In this document: positions 1-5,463 of the stretch, piece after piece | Layout: the number at the start of each line of letters is the position of its first letter | Numbering within the stretch: the stretch's first letter is position 1 | Assembly: GCA_937859855.1 (NCBI GenBank) | Contig: CALMAR010000095.1 | Coordinates: 1 to 6,755, forward strand | Direction of reading: 5' to 3' | Origin: an uncultured Kineosporia sp. | GTDB taxonomy: Bacteria; Actinomycetota; Actinomycetes; Actinomycetales; Kineosporiaceae | Length of the DNA stretch: 6,755 nt | Translations under genes and position numbers: made by a program | Notes under the pieces: model-generated | Seen by the model: the letters and a program-made list of their open reading frames with translations, nothing else | The model's database searches: none | What the model was told of the DNA's origin: nothing

Positions 1-1
1 G

Positions 2-217
2 CGGCACACCGTGCGCTCGGCGGTGCTGACGGGACGGTCGCTGGCCACCCTGATCGACACCGGGGCCGAGGCGCGTGCGGCGGTGACCGGCTCGAGCGTC
101 GCGATGCCGCTGGCCGCGGGGGGCCTGCTGGTCACCGGGACCGGGGCCACCGCGATGTCCGTGCGTGCAGAGCTGGAGGGTGCCGCGACGCTCGCGTCCG
201 CCGTCCGGCAGAACTGA
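2..217 (+). CDS. C-terminal part of an unrecognised protein (5' end outside the window)
   Basis: An open frame runs in from the window edge and stops at TGA 215-217, giving about 71 residues of a C-terminus. Nearly all third codon positions are G or C, as in the other chromosomal genes here, which supports real coding. The sequence is rich in Ala, Gly, Thr and Val. It has a mildly hydrophobic stretch (around AMPLAAGGLLV) and ends in a short amphipathic segment finishing AVRQN. The GTG at 11 is internal and is probably not the true start. I do not recognise the family and assign no function. The gene converges on the GH16-like gene, with only 9 bases between the two stop codons. Confidence 0.6.
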   Translation, partial: RHTVRSAVLTGRSLATLIDTGAEARAAVTGSSVAMPLAAGGLLVTGTGATAMSVRAELEGAATLASAVRQN

Positions 218-226
218 CCGGACCGG

Positions 227-1192
227 CTAGCGGCGGCGAGGAGCCCGGCGGGACGGGTACGTCAGCAGCAGCGCGGCCGAGCCGGCGATCACGCTGCCGC
301 CCAGCAGCCACGGCCAGATCCCGCCCGCCAGCCCCGGTCCGGAGCTGCTCACCGGTTCCAGCGACGTCACCGGCGGGGTGCTCGCCGGGACAGGCATCTT
401 GGTCGGCGTGACCGTGGGCACCGGCGTCTGCAGCGCGCGGGACCGGTCCGCGGCCCGCACCTTCGGGGGCACGCCGGTGTACGACGACACCTTGACCCGG
501 TCGATCTGGAACTGCGCCGGCAGCTCGGTGGTCGCGTCCGGGACGCCGGTCAGCGCGTCGCCGTTGCTGACCACCAGTCCGAACCAGCGGCTGCTCCGGT
601 AGGCGTTGGTGGAGTAGAAGATCTCGTCGCCGTCCACGGTGATCCGCAGGTGGTGCGGCGCCCACTCGATCACGTAGGTGTGGAACCTGTCGCTGTAGGC
701 GCCGTCGACGTGCGCCGTCTCGGCGGTCCTGCCGTACCCGTTGGTCACATATGCCGTCTCGGTGTTCGGGGCGAGCAGCTCGACGCCCGTCCACGCGCCG
801 TCCCCGCCGGTCTTCGGCCACAGCGTCAGGTAGGAGTCGATGCCCTTGCCCGCCGGGACCTTGGCCCGCACCTCGTAGCGGCCGTACTTCTGCGCCCATC
901 CCCAGCAGCCCACGCCACCGGAGGTGTACGCACGGCCGGAGGCCTTACGCTTCTCCAGCTTCAGCTTGAGCAGGCCACCCTTGACCTGGACGTCGTCCTT
1001 CTTCCAGACGCTGGCGCCGCCCGGGTACTTGCCCGTGTACTCGCCACAGCCGTCGGGCAGGGAGGAGCCGGAGAACTCCTCGGTGCGGACCGTCTTCCAG
1101 CTCGACGCGGCGCTCGCCGGTGCCGTGCTCAGGCAGACCAGTGCAGCCGCGGCGAGCAGGGCGGCGATGCCTCGCCGGCGCCTCGCTGCCAT
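227..1192 (-). CDS. Membrane-anchored GH16-fold protein with degenerate catalytic motif
   Basis: The product has 321 residues. Residues 1-28 are a signal peptide with an n-region of four arginines, an Ala/Leu core and an ASA|A cleavage site. Residues 30-240 match the glycoside hydrolase 16 (laminarinase/lichenase) beta-jelly-roll: KYGRYEVRAKVPAGKG near 102-117, HTYVIEWAPHHLRITVDG near 181-198, and a final strand IDRVKVSSY near 240-248. A Pro/Thr/Val-rich linker follows (about 256-290). A membrane helix (about 292-312) and an Arg-rich tail end the protein, so it should sit on the outer face of the membrane. There is no LPXTG sorting signal. The family's ExDxxE active site reads VELLAP at 137-142: the first Glu (E138) remains, but the Asp and the second Glu are absent. 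Hydrolysis of beta-glucan is therefore doubtful, and a carbohydrate-binding or structural role is possible. The ATG at 1192 is preferred over upstream in-frame starts because it begins the signal peptide and follows GAGGGGCGGGAG. Confidence 0.88.
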   Translation of the reverse strand: MAARRRRGIAALLAAAALVCLSTAPASAASSWKTVRTEEFSGSSLPDGCGEYTGKYPGGASVWKKDDVQVKGGLLKLKLEKRKASGRAYTSGGVGCWGWAQKYGRYEVRAKVPAGKGIDSYLTLWPKTGGDGAWTGVELLAPNTETAYVTNGYGRTAETAHVDGAYSDRFHTYVIEWAPHHLRITVDGDEIFYSTNAYRSSRWFGLVVSNGDALTGVPDATTELPAQFQIDRVKVSSYTGVPPKVRAADRSRALQTPVPTVTPTKMPVPASTPPVTSLEPVSSSGPGLAGGIWPWLLGGSVIAGSAALLLTYPSRRAPRRR

Positions 1193-1229
1193 CTCCCGCC
1201 CCTCACCCCACACACCGCGACAATCGGGC

Positions 1230-1258
1230 ACATTACGCGGGTCGCCGCAAAGCCGGAA
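1230..1258 (-). promoter_or_regulatory. Candidate promoter of the GH16-like gene
   Basis: On the minus strand a TTCCGG hexamer (1258-1253) and a TAATGT hexamer (1235-1230) are separated by 17 bases. TAATGT fits the actinobacterial TANNNT -10 pattern. The -35 match is weak. Transcription would begin near 1223, leaving a leader of about 30 bases that contains the purine-rich ribosome-binding stretch. Confidence 0.3.
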
Positions 1259-1380
1259 ACCGGGACCTTCGCCGGCGCTGCGCCGTCCGGGTGGCCGGGT
1301 CCTGCTGCAGGTCGGTCGCCGCGCCGACAGGGGCATGGGCTCACGGATCGAGCCCGGCACCGTCCATGGAGGGAACCCCG

Positions 1381-2070
1381 ATGGGGCGACGCATCGTGCT
1401 GGGCCTCGGGCTCGGCATCACCGGCCTGGCCGGATTCCTGCTGGCCACCGGAGCGCTCGCCCCGGTGATCGGCTCGCTGGTGCCCTCGGCCGCCCCCGCA
1501 CCGGACCGGCTGCAGCCGGTGTCAGCCTGGACCTCGCAGGCCTCGTCGGACGACGGGTGGATGGACCAGGACACGCGGCCGGAATGGTCCAGCGAACGCA
1601 CGGTGCCGGACACCTCGCGCCCGTCCTCGCCGTCGCTGCCGTCCCGGCCTGCGATCCAGGTTCCGGAGAACCCGAAGCGGTTCCTTCGCGGCGGAGTGCC
1701 GGCGAACAACTTCGAGCTGCACCTGAAGCCTCGCCCGTCATGCTTCCAGCAGCGCAGCCCCGGTTCCGAGGTGAAGAACTTCACCGTGACGCCGGGCAAG
1801 GGATCTGCCGCCGTCAGCTGGTGGGACCTGGGTGACCCGGACACGTCGAGCTACGTCCTCACCGCCGTGCCGACCGGCGGGGGCCGCGGCGTCGTGGTGA
1901 CCCGCACGGTCGAGGCGCCGAAAGCCTGCACCACCGTGCGGACGTCGGTGGGTGGCCTGCTCAGCGGGCAGACCTACCGGTTCTGGCTGTCCGCCGTGAA
2001 CACCTCGCCGGTGAACGGCCGGCAGTACCGGCCAACCCGGGGGCAGTCGAACTCGATCGTCGTGCCGTAG
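1381..2070 (+). CDS. Exported or membrane-anchored protein with one fibronectin type III domain
   Basis: The product has 229 residues. Residues 1-5 are basic (MGRRI) and are followed by a hydrophobic helix to about residue 31, a signal peptide or signal anchor. Residues 32-95 form a Ser/Pro/Asp-rich, probably disordered linker. Residues 131-229 read as a fibronectin type III domain: VKNFTVTPGKGSAAVSW for the first strands, SYVLTAVPTGGGRG in the middle, then LLSGQTYRFWLSAVN, which is the typical Tyr-containing strand, and a closing VVP. Cysteines at 121 and 173 could form a disulfide. No catalytic domain is present, so a binding or spacer role at the cell surface is inferred. The ATG at 1381 is chosen because GGAGGG lies 8 bases upstream and the signal helix begins there. 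An ATG 15 bases upstream is in frame but lies over that ribosome-binding site. The gene is divergent from the GH16-like gene (188 bp apart) and could share its envelope context. Confidence 0.82.
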   Translation: MGRRIVLGLGLGITGLAGFLLATGALAPVIGSLVPSAAPAPDRLQPVSAWTSQASSDDGWMDQDTRPEWSSERTVPDTSRPSSPSLPSRPAIQVPENPKRFLRGGVPANNFELHLKPRPSCFQQRSPGSEVKNFTVTPGKGSAAVSWWDLGDPDTSSYVLTAVPTGGGRGVVVTRTVEAPKACTTVRTSVGGLLSGQTYRFWLSAVNTSPVNGRQYRPTRGQSNSIVVP

Positions 2071-2092
2071 TCCGTCATGCCGTAGTCCGTCA
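2063..2092 (+). repeat. Perfect 15-bp tandem duplication over the FN3 gene stop codon
   Basis: The 15-mer TGCCGTAGTCCGTCA occurs twice in a row (2063-2077 and 2078-2092) with no mismatch. The first copy contains the TAG stop of the FN3 gene. The second repeats that stop context just downstream, so the protein is unaffected. It looks like a recent slippage event. Confidence 0.9.
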
Positions 2093-2094
2093 GG

Positions 2095-2157
2095 TCGGAC
2101 CGTGCTTCGGGTCAGGCCGTGGGCTTCGTCTCGGACCGTGCTTCGGGTCAGACCGTG
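2095..2157. repeat. 27-bp direct repeat, period 36, at the 3' end of the coiled-coil gene
   Basis: Copies lie at 2095-2121 and 2131-2157 and differ at one position (G2116 versus A2152). The shared core begins TCGGACCGTGCTTCGG. Read on the minus strand, the second copy holds the last codons and the TGA stop of the coiled-coil gene, and the first copy repeats that stop context downstream. With the adjacent 15-bp duplication, this means both convergent genes have a duplicated 3' tail. Confidence 0.85.
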
Positions 2158-2558
2158 TGCAGGGCGCGATCGACGGACTTCTCCCGCTCGACCACGTGAC
2201 GCAGCATGGCGTCGTCGTACTTGCCCTCCTGCTTGCGTGCCCTGCGGCCGGTCTTCTGCACCTGGTCCTTGGCGGCCTTCAGCTTGCGCTGCAGGACCGG
2301 GCGCTCCTCCTTCAGGCGCTTGAGGGCCTCGCGGTTCTCCTGCAGAGTGCGCCTGGCCTGCTCGATCGCCTGCTCGCGGGCGCGCGCCCGGGCCTCGTTG
2401 GCAACCAGGGCCAGCTGGCGGCGTTCCACTTCGACCTGGGCCGCGTCGTGCTGCTTGCGGGCGGCGTTCGATCTGGTTCGGGTCTTCTCCAGGGCAGGAT
2501 CGACCAGGCCGGCAGCCGGGCTCGCGGTGTCGGCGCTCGATTCGGTGTTCTTGGCCAT
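2148..2558 (-). CDS. Small, highly charged coiled-coil protein of unknown function
   Basis: The product has 136 residues, with no signal peptide, no membrane segment and no cysteine. After a polar Ala/Ser/Thr-rich head (1-25), residues about 30-112 are almost entirely Glu, Arg, Lys, Gln and Ala. They read as one long amphipathic helix or coiled coil (for example EVERRQLALVANEARARARE and REALKRLKEERP), with a single proline near 87. The tail is charged and ends RALHTV. The protein is probably cytoplasmic and self-associating, and the basic character would also allow nucleic-acid contact, but neither is shown by a motif. G/C-rich third positions and an open frame starting exactly at a good -10 element support it as a real gene. 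GGAG lies only one base before the ATG, too close for ordinary ribosome binding, so a leaderless start is more likely. I do not recognise a named family. Confidence 0.78.
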   Translation of the reverse strand: MAKNTESSADTASPAAGLVDPALEKTRTRSNAARKQHDAAQVEVERRQLALVANEARARAREQAIEQARRTLQENREALKRLKEERPVLQRKLKAAKDQVQKTGRRARKQEGKYDDAMLRHVVEREKSVDRALHTV

Positions 2559-2564
2559 GCTCCG

Positions 2565-2592
2565 ACGGTATGCGGCGGTCGCTTCGCCGCAA
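2565..2592 (-). promoter_or_regulatory. Promoter of the coiled-coil gene, leaderless geometry
   Basis: On the minus strand TTGCGG (2592-2587) and TACCGT (2570-2565) are separated by 16 bases. The ATG begins 6 bases after the -10 hexamer. That distance puts the transcription start at or next to the A of the start codon, the arrangement of leaderless actinobacterial mRNAs. Confidence 0.55.
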
Positions 2593-2621
2593 CTCGCCCG
2601 GACGCTGCCGTAACCCCAGAT

Positions 2622-2701
2622 TCCCGGCTTCCCGGGCTTCCCTGGCTTCCCTGGCTTCCCTGAGCTCCCTGACTTCCCTGGGCTCCCTGACTTCCCTGAG
2701 C
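2622..2701. repeat. Array of about nine 9-bp tandem repeats, core TCCCTGRCT
   Basis: From 2630 there are eight consecutive 9-base units that begin TCCC and end in a variable trio (GGCT, GAGC, GACT, GGGC). An 8-base degenerate unit precedes them at 2622. The last five units also show an 18-bp rhythm in which TCCCTGACT alternates with GGGC/GAGC variants. The array begins about 30 bp upstream of the -35 of the coiled-coil gene and lies outside any supported gene. Translated frames give meaningless low-complexity peptides. It could be a simple slippage repeat or a series of binding sites. Confidence 0.85.
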
Positions 2702-2721
2702 TTCTTACCTTGGTGTCCCGA

Positions 2722-2750
2722 CCCGGGCGACCGTCGATCGGAAGCCCGGG
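2722..2750 (-). terminator. Candidate terminator hairpin after the frameshifted small gene
   Basis: The arms CCCGGGC (2722-2728) and GCCCGGG (2744-2750) are perfectly complementary, and an inner CCG/CGG pair extends the stem across a small internal loop. The hairpin begins 9 bases after the minus-strand stop at 2760. No T-run follows, which is common for actinobacterial terminators. Confidence 0.4.
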
Positions 2751-2759
2751 CCGGGAAGA

Positions 2760-3073
2760 TCATGCGTAGACGTCCACAGTGCCGCCGCCCGAGTCCCCGC
2801 TGATGCCGGCGACCGGGTCCGACGTGGTCTGAGAGGCTTGCTGAGCTGCGATCTGCTGGGCCACCTGGCCGGCGACCCCGGCCGGGGAGGATGCAAGATC
2901 GGGCCGGGCGGCAACCACCGCGGCCACCCCTGCTGTCGTGGCACGGGATTGGCAAGCTGTGCCGCCAGGAACACGTTGGGCGCGATACCGCCAACTTCCA
3001 TGGCCACCTCCGCGTCAGCCTCGGCGACCGAATATGGGTTGCCAGGTGACTGCATCGACGCTGGGCTCGGCAC
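2760..3073 (-). pseudogene. Frameshifted small protein gene of unknown family
   Basis: The 5' part reads from GTG 3073 (or ATG 3055) in one frame through SPGNPYSVAEADAEVAMEVG and IAPNVFLAAQLANPV. At about 2941 that frame turns into Pro/Arg/Trp-rich nonsense. The frame one base back continues as TTAGVAAVVAARPDLASSPA, then GQVAQQIAAQQAS, and ends in a Gly-rich tail TVDVYA at TGA 2760-2762. Restoring one G, so that GTGCCACG becomes GTGGCCACG, joins the halves into one protein of about 104 residues (98 from the ATG). Both halves have coherent Ala/Val/Gln-rich composition, so this is one gene with a one-base deletion, or a sequencing error. I see no slippery heptamer that would suggest programmed frameshifting. 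GGCGGA six bases before the GTG favours the longer start. The product has no signal peptide or membrane helix, and I do not recognise its family. Confidence 0.62.
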
Positions 3074-3106
3074 CCTTGATCCGCCGAACCGGTGACGCCG
3101 GTCCGC

Positions 3107-3112
3107 TAACCT
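3107..3112 (+). promoter_or_regulatory. Possible -10 element of the tRNA-Arg gene
   Basis: TAACCT fits TANNNT and would start transcription about 35 bases before the tRNA. No good -35 hexamer lies at the usual spacing, so this is tentative. Confidence 0.22.
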
Positions 3113-3153
3113 TCCGGCTGGCGGTTCCGCGGACCGCTCACTCTCATGGCCAC

Positions 3154-3226
3154 GCCCTCGTAGCTCAGTGGATAGAGCAACGGTTTCCTAAACCGTGTGT
3201 CGGAGGTTCAATTCCTCTCGGGGGCA
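3154..3226 (+). tRNA. tRNA-Arg, anticodon CCU
   Basis: This is a complete 73-base cloverleaf. The acceptor arms GCCCTCG and CGGGGGC pair with one T-G wobble. The D arm contains GCTCAGTGGATAGAGC. The anticodon stem ACGGT/ACCGT holds the loop TTCCTAA, giving anticodon CCT, which reads AGG arginine codons. The T arm has the loop TTCAATT between GGAGG and CCTCT. The discriminator base is A3226 and the 3' CCA is not encoded. Sequence and pairing are intact, so the tRNA should work. An integrase gene begins 88 bp downstream, so the 3' half of this tRNA is the likely attachment core of the element that brought it. I recall that the Streptomyces phage VWB uses a tRNA-Arg(AGG) gene in this way. Confidence 0.96.
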
Positions 3227-3302
3227 CCCCTCTCACCTGCGGATATGCCGATTAGATCTGATCTTCGTTGCAAGATGTGGGATCAATCGTGGTGCGAGTC
3301 GC

Positions 3303-3308
3303 TAGGCT
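3303..3308 (+). promoter_or_regulatory. -10 element of the integrase gene, leaderless geometry
   Basis: TAGGCT matches the actinobacterial TANNNT -10 pattern and is followed after 6 bases by the ATG at 3315. This places the transcription start at the start codon and supports 3315 as the original start. I see no convincing -35 hexamer. Confidence 0.42.
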
Positions 3309-3314
3309 GCCCTG

Positions 3315-4589
3315 ATGGCTAGTCCAAGCCAGGACGGCGACGGGCGCGCGGGACGATCGAGGAGCTAACCAGCGGCTCGCTACGAGTCAAGGTCTACGCC
3401 GGTTACGACCCGCTCACCGGTCGCCGGAACTATCTGACTGAGGTCGTGCCGGCCGGCGCTCGCGCAGCGACGGAGGCCGAGAGAGTCCGCACCCGGCTCC
3501 AGAACCAGGTCGAAGAGGGTCGCAACCCAAAGACGCGGGCCACGATGAACCAACTGCTGGATCACTACCTCCAGGGTGCTTGACGTCGACCCGTCGACTC
3601 GAGAGCGGTACGAGGGCATCATCCGCGTTCACATCCGGCCGGCCCTCGGCGATCTGCCGCTGAGCAAGGTAGACGGCCGGCTCCTCGACACGTTCTATGC
3701 ACAGTTGCGCCGGTGCCGTGCATGCTGCGAGGGCAAGTCGCGGCACGTGAAGCACCGGATGAATCGTGAGCACGCTTGCGCCGATCGCTGCGTCGTCGTG
3801 CCGTGCAAGCCGCTCTCGACGTCGTCCATCCGCGCCGCGCACTGGATCCTCAGCGCCACCTTCGGTCGCGCGGTGCGCTAGCAATGGCTTTCCCGTTACC
3901 CGATCGAGACCACAAAGCCACCTGCGCCGGCGCGCGCCAACCCGTCGCCACCTTCGCCGGCCGAGGCCGCGCAGCTACTCAACGCGGCGTGGAAAGACCC
4001 CGACTGGGGCGCCTTCGTGTGGACATCGATGACGACCGGTGCCCGCCGAGGCGAGCTCTGCGCGCTCAAGCGCGAGGACGTCGACCTAGAGGCCGGTGTG
4101 CTATCAGTGCGGACCGGGCTCAAGCTCAACAGCGGAAAACTGGTCCGAAGTGACACCAAGACGCACCAGCAGCGACGGTTCGCTCTCGATCCTGAGTCCG
4201 TCGAGATCCTCCGCGAGTACATGACACGAGTCGACGAGCAGGCAGCGCGGCTCGGGCTCAGCGTGGGCCAGGACGCCTATCTGTTCACACTCTCGCCGGA
4301 CGGTTCGACGCCGCTCAAGCCAGACACAGCCACCCAGCGGTATGAACGGATGGCGACCCGTCTCGGGATCAAGTCAACGTTGCACAAGCTGAGGCACTAT
4401 AGCGCAACCGAACTCATCGCCGCGGGCGTCGACATCCGAACGGTAGCCGGCCGACTCGGCCATGGCGGCGGCGGAACAACTACACTCAAGGTCTACGCCG
4501 CCTGGGTCAGCGAGGTAGACCAGAGAGCCGCGGAGAGCCTGGCATCGAGACTTCCCAAGAGGTTTCCTCCTCCGGGTGTTGACGCGTAG
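3315..4589 (+). pseudogene. int: Tyrosine-recombinase integrase, inactivated by two frameshifts and an amber codon
   Basis: Read with corrections, this is a phage/AICE-type integrase of about 424 residues, the usual length for the actinomycete family. The N-terminal region (GTIEELTSGSLRVKVYAGYD) and the core-binding region (DPSTRERYEGIIRVHIRPAL, then LRRCRACCEGKSRH with paired cysteines) precede a full catalytic domain. That domain has TGARRGEL with the first Arg, DTKTHQQRR with the beta-hairpin Lys, LHKLRHYSATEL with His-x-x-Arg, GRLGHGG with the second His, and LKVYAAW with the Tyr nucleophile. There are three lesions. Near 3321 one base is missing between the ATG GCT start and the frame continuing SKPGRRRARG. 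At about 3574 an extra G in CAGGGTGCTTGA ends the first frame, and removing it restores VLDVDPSTRE. At 3879 TAG stands where the family normally has Trp (AVR*QWLSRYP). After 3882 the frame is clean to the stop. A protein from an internal start would lack the N-terminal DNA-binding region. The gene points away from the adjacent tRNA-Arg, its probable target. Confidence 0.88.
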
Positions 4590-4600
4590 GTGTCAACGCC
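4575..4600 (+). terminator. Candidate terminator hairpin over the integrase stop codon
   Basis: GGTGTTGAC (4575-4583) pairs with GTCAACGCC (4592-4600) over nine positions with one T-G wobble. The 8-base loop carries the TAG stop. An A/T-rich stretch follows (CTTAATTACG), but there is no clear T-run. Confidence 0.4.
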
Positions 4601-4782
4601 TGGGTCACTTAATTACGTACAGAACAAGACTCTGGGACGACATCACGGCGGCCGCAGATGAGTTTGGACGATCGGGGTTGCGCGGTGACGACCTCGCTTT
4701 CGCCTCCCGCGACCGGCCAGTCACCTAAGGCTCTTCGAGGCGAAGGGCATCACATGAGCGCTTCCCACGGCGCATCCGTTTG

Positions 4783-4935
4783 TTAGGTACCTTGGAGCAC
4801 GTCGTAGATCTGTGCCCCGCCCAAGATTACGGCGGCAATGCCCAGCACGATGATCATGACAAGCACCAGTCGCCAGAAATAGATTAGGGCCAGGATGCTT
4901 GCAGCGGCTATGCCCAGCGCCTCACCGACGCTCAC
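4783..4935 (-). CDS. Small membrane protein (50 residues) of unknown function
   Basis: The product is VSVGEALGIAAASILALIYF followed by WRLVLVMIIVLGIAAVILGG and a short polar tail AQIYDVLQGT. It can be drawn as two short helices split by the Trp-Arg pair, or as one long hydrophobic hairpin. The GTG at 4935 is chosen because GAGGGAG ends nine bases upstream. The open frame extends 43 codons further to 5064, but that part is polar, has scattered cysteines and does not look like coding sequence. It is a single gene on the minus strand between the integrase remnant and a gene-poor stretch. I do not recognise a family. Its size would suit an accessory subunit, holin-like peptide or toxin, but nothing in the sequence decides between these. 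Confidence 0.5.
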   Translation of the reverse strand: MSVGEALGIAAASILALIYFWRLVLVMIIVLGIAAVILGGAQIYDVLQGT

Positions 4936-5463
4936 GACGGCCAACTCCCTCGAAGAGCCGTCACAGAAAGTTGACCGGTCGCCGGTCCAACGGTCGTAGC
5001 TGGCACCAACGTGCGACACGCCGGCGAAGGTAATGAGGGATGGCGAGCATGGCACGCAGTACACTTTTTCATGTCAGAGACCTTCCTGCTTGCTGGCGGG
5101 AGCGAACTGGCAATGATTGGGTCGGCGTGAGCGCGCCGACCCAATCGCCTGTCGATCAACAGGCGGCGGTTGCTTGCGAGGCGATCATTTGCGGCTGTGC
5201 ATCACCTACCAGGCGCCGAGACAACGGGTCCGCCCAGGCTGCTCGAGCAGTGGTTCAGCCGCAGTCTCAGCACCCAGCGGCCACCGTCCGATCGACCCGT
5301 TCGAGGTGACCGTCGGAAGAACATGCCGTTGCCGGCGGCCATCCGGGACGTGTCTTCCTGTCATTTTGATCCCGGAACGCCCAAGTTGCAACTCCCACTC
5401 AGGCTAGAGCTGACCTGCCAGCCAGGCCACTGTTCAGCCTCGGGAGTTCCATGTTGGGGTTTG
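4936..5463. other. Gene-poor stretch between the small membrane gene and the XRE regulator
   Basis: I see no supportable gene here on either strand. Several frames stay open for 60-100 codons, but their products are low-complexity mixtures rich in Pro, Arg, Ser and Cys without domain-like patterns, they overlap each other, and they lack good ribosome-binding sites. The leader and ribosome-binding site of the minus-strand membrane gene lie at 4936-4955. A strong hairpin lies at 5115-5146. The XRE promoter begins at the right end. Confidence 0.5.
5115..5146. terminator. Perfect 13-bp inverted repeat (strong hairpin)
   Basis: GATTGGGTCGGCG (5115-5127) and CGCCGACCCAATC (5134-5146) are exactly complementary around the 6-base loop TGAGCG, and one more wobble pair is possible at each end of the stem. 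No T-run follows on either strand. It lies upstream of both flanking genes, so a normal end-of-gene terminator is not obvious. It may terminate a transcript that I cannot identify, or be a protein-binding palindrome. The hairpin itself is certain; the terminator label is not. Confidence 0.45.

Noticed and set aside
1193..1360. N-terminal extension of the GH16-like frame to 1360
   Set aside because: The added 56 residues are Arg/Pro-rich and would precede a complete signal peptide. ATG 1192 has the signal peptide and a ribosome-binding site.
650..1468. Plus-strand ORF of 272 codons over the GH16-like gene
   Set aside because: It is antisense to a gene with a clear fold and signal peptide, and its translation has no domain pattern.
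2157..2663. Plus-strand ORF of 168 codons rich in Leu
   Set aside because: It is the complement of the coiled-coil gene. The Leu richness simply mirrors the Glu/Lys codons, and it runs into the 9-bp array.
2622..2701. CRISPR-like array
   Set aside because: The units are only 9 bp and directly abut one another. There are no unique spacers and no cas genes.
1738..2994. Long minus-strand ORF of 418 codons
   Set aside because: It runs antisense to the FN3 gene and out of frame through the coiled-coil gene and the 9-bp array. Its product is low-complexity Arg/Gly/Pro sequence, typical of a GC-rich shadow frame.
3251..3277. AGATCTGATCTT...AAGAT near the integrase start as an excisionase or attachment-arm site
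   Set aside because: The inverted match is only five bases with an irregular loop, which is too weak to call.
4606..4728. Open stretch ending DLAFASRDRPVT, downstream of the integrase
   Set aside because: It has no start codon with a ribosome-binding site, merges upstream into another frame of the integrase, and matches nothing I know. It could be a gene remnant but cannot be supported.
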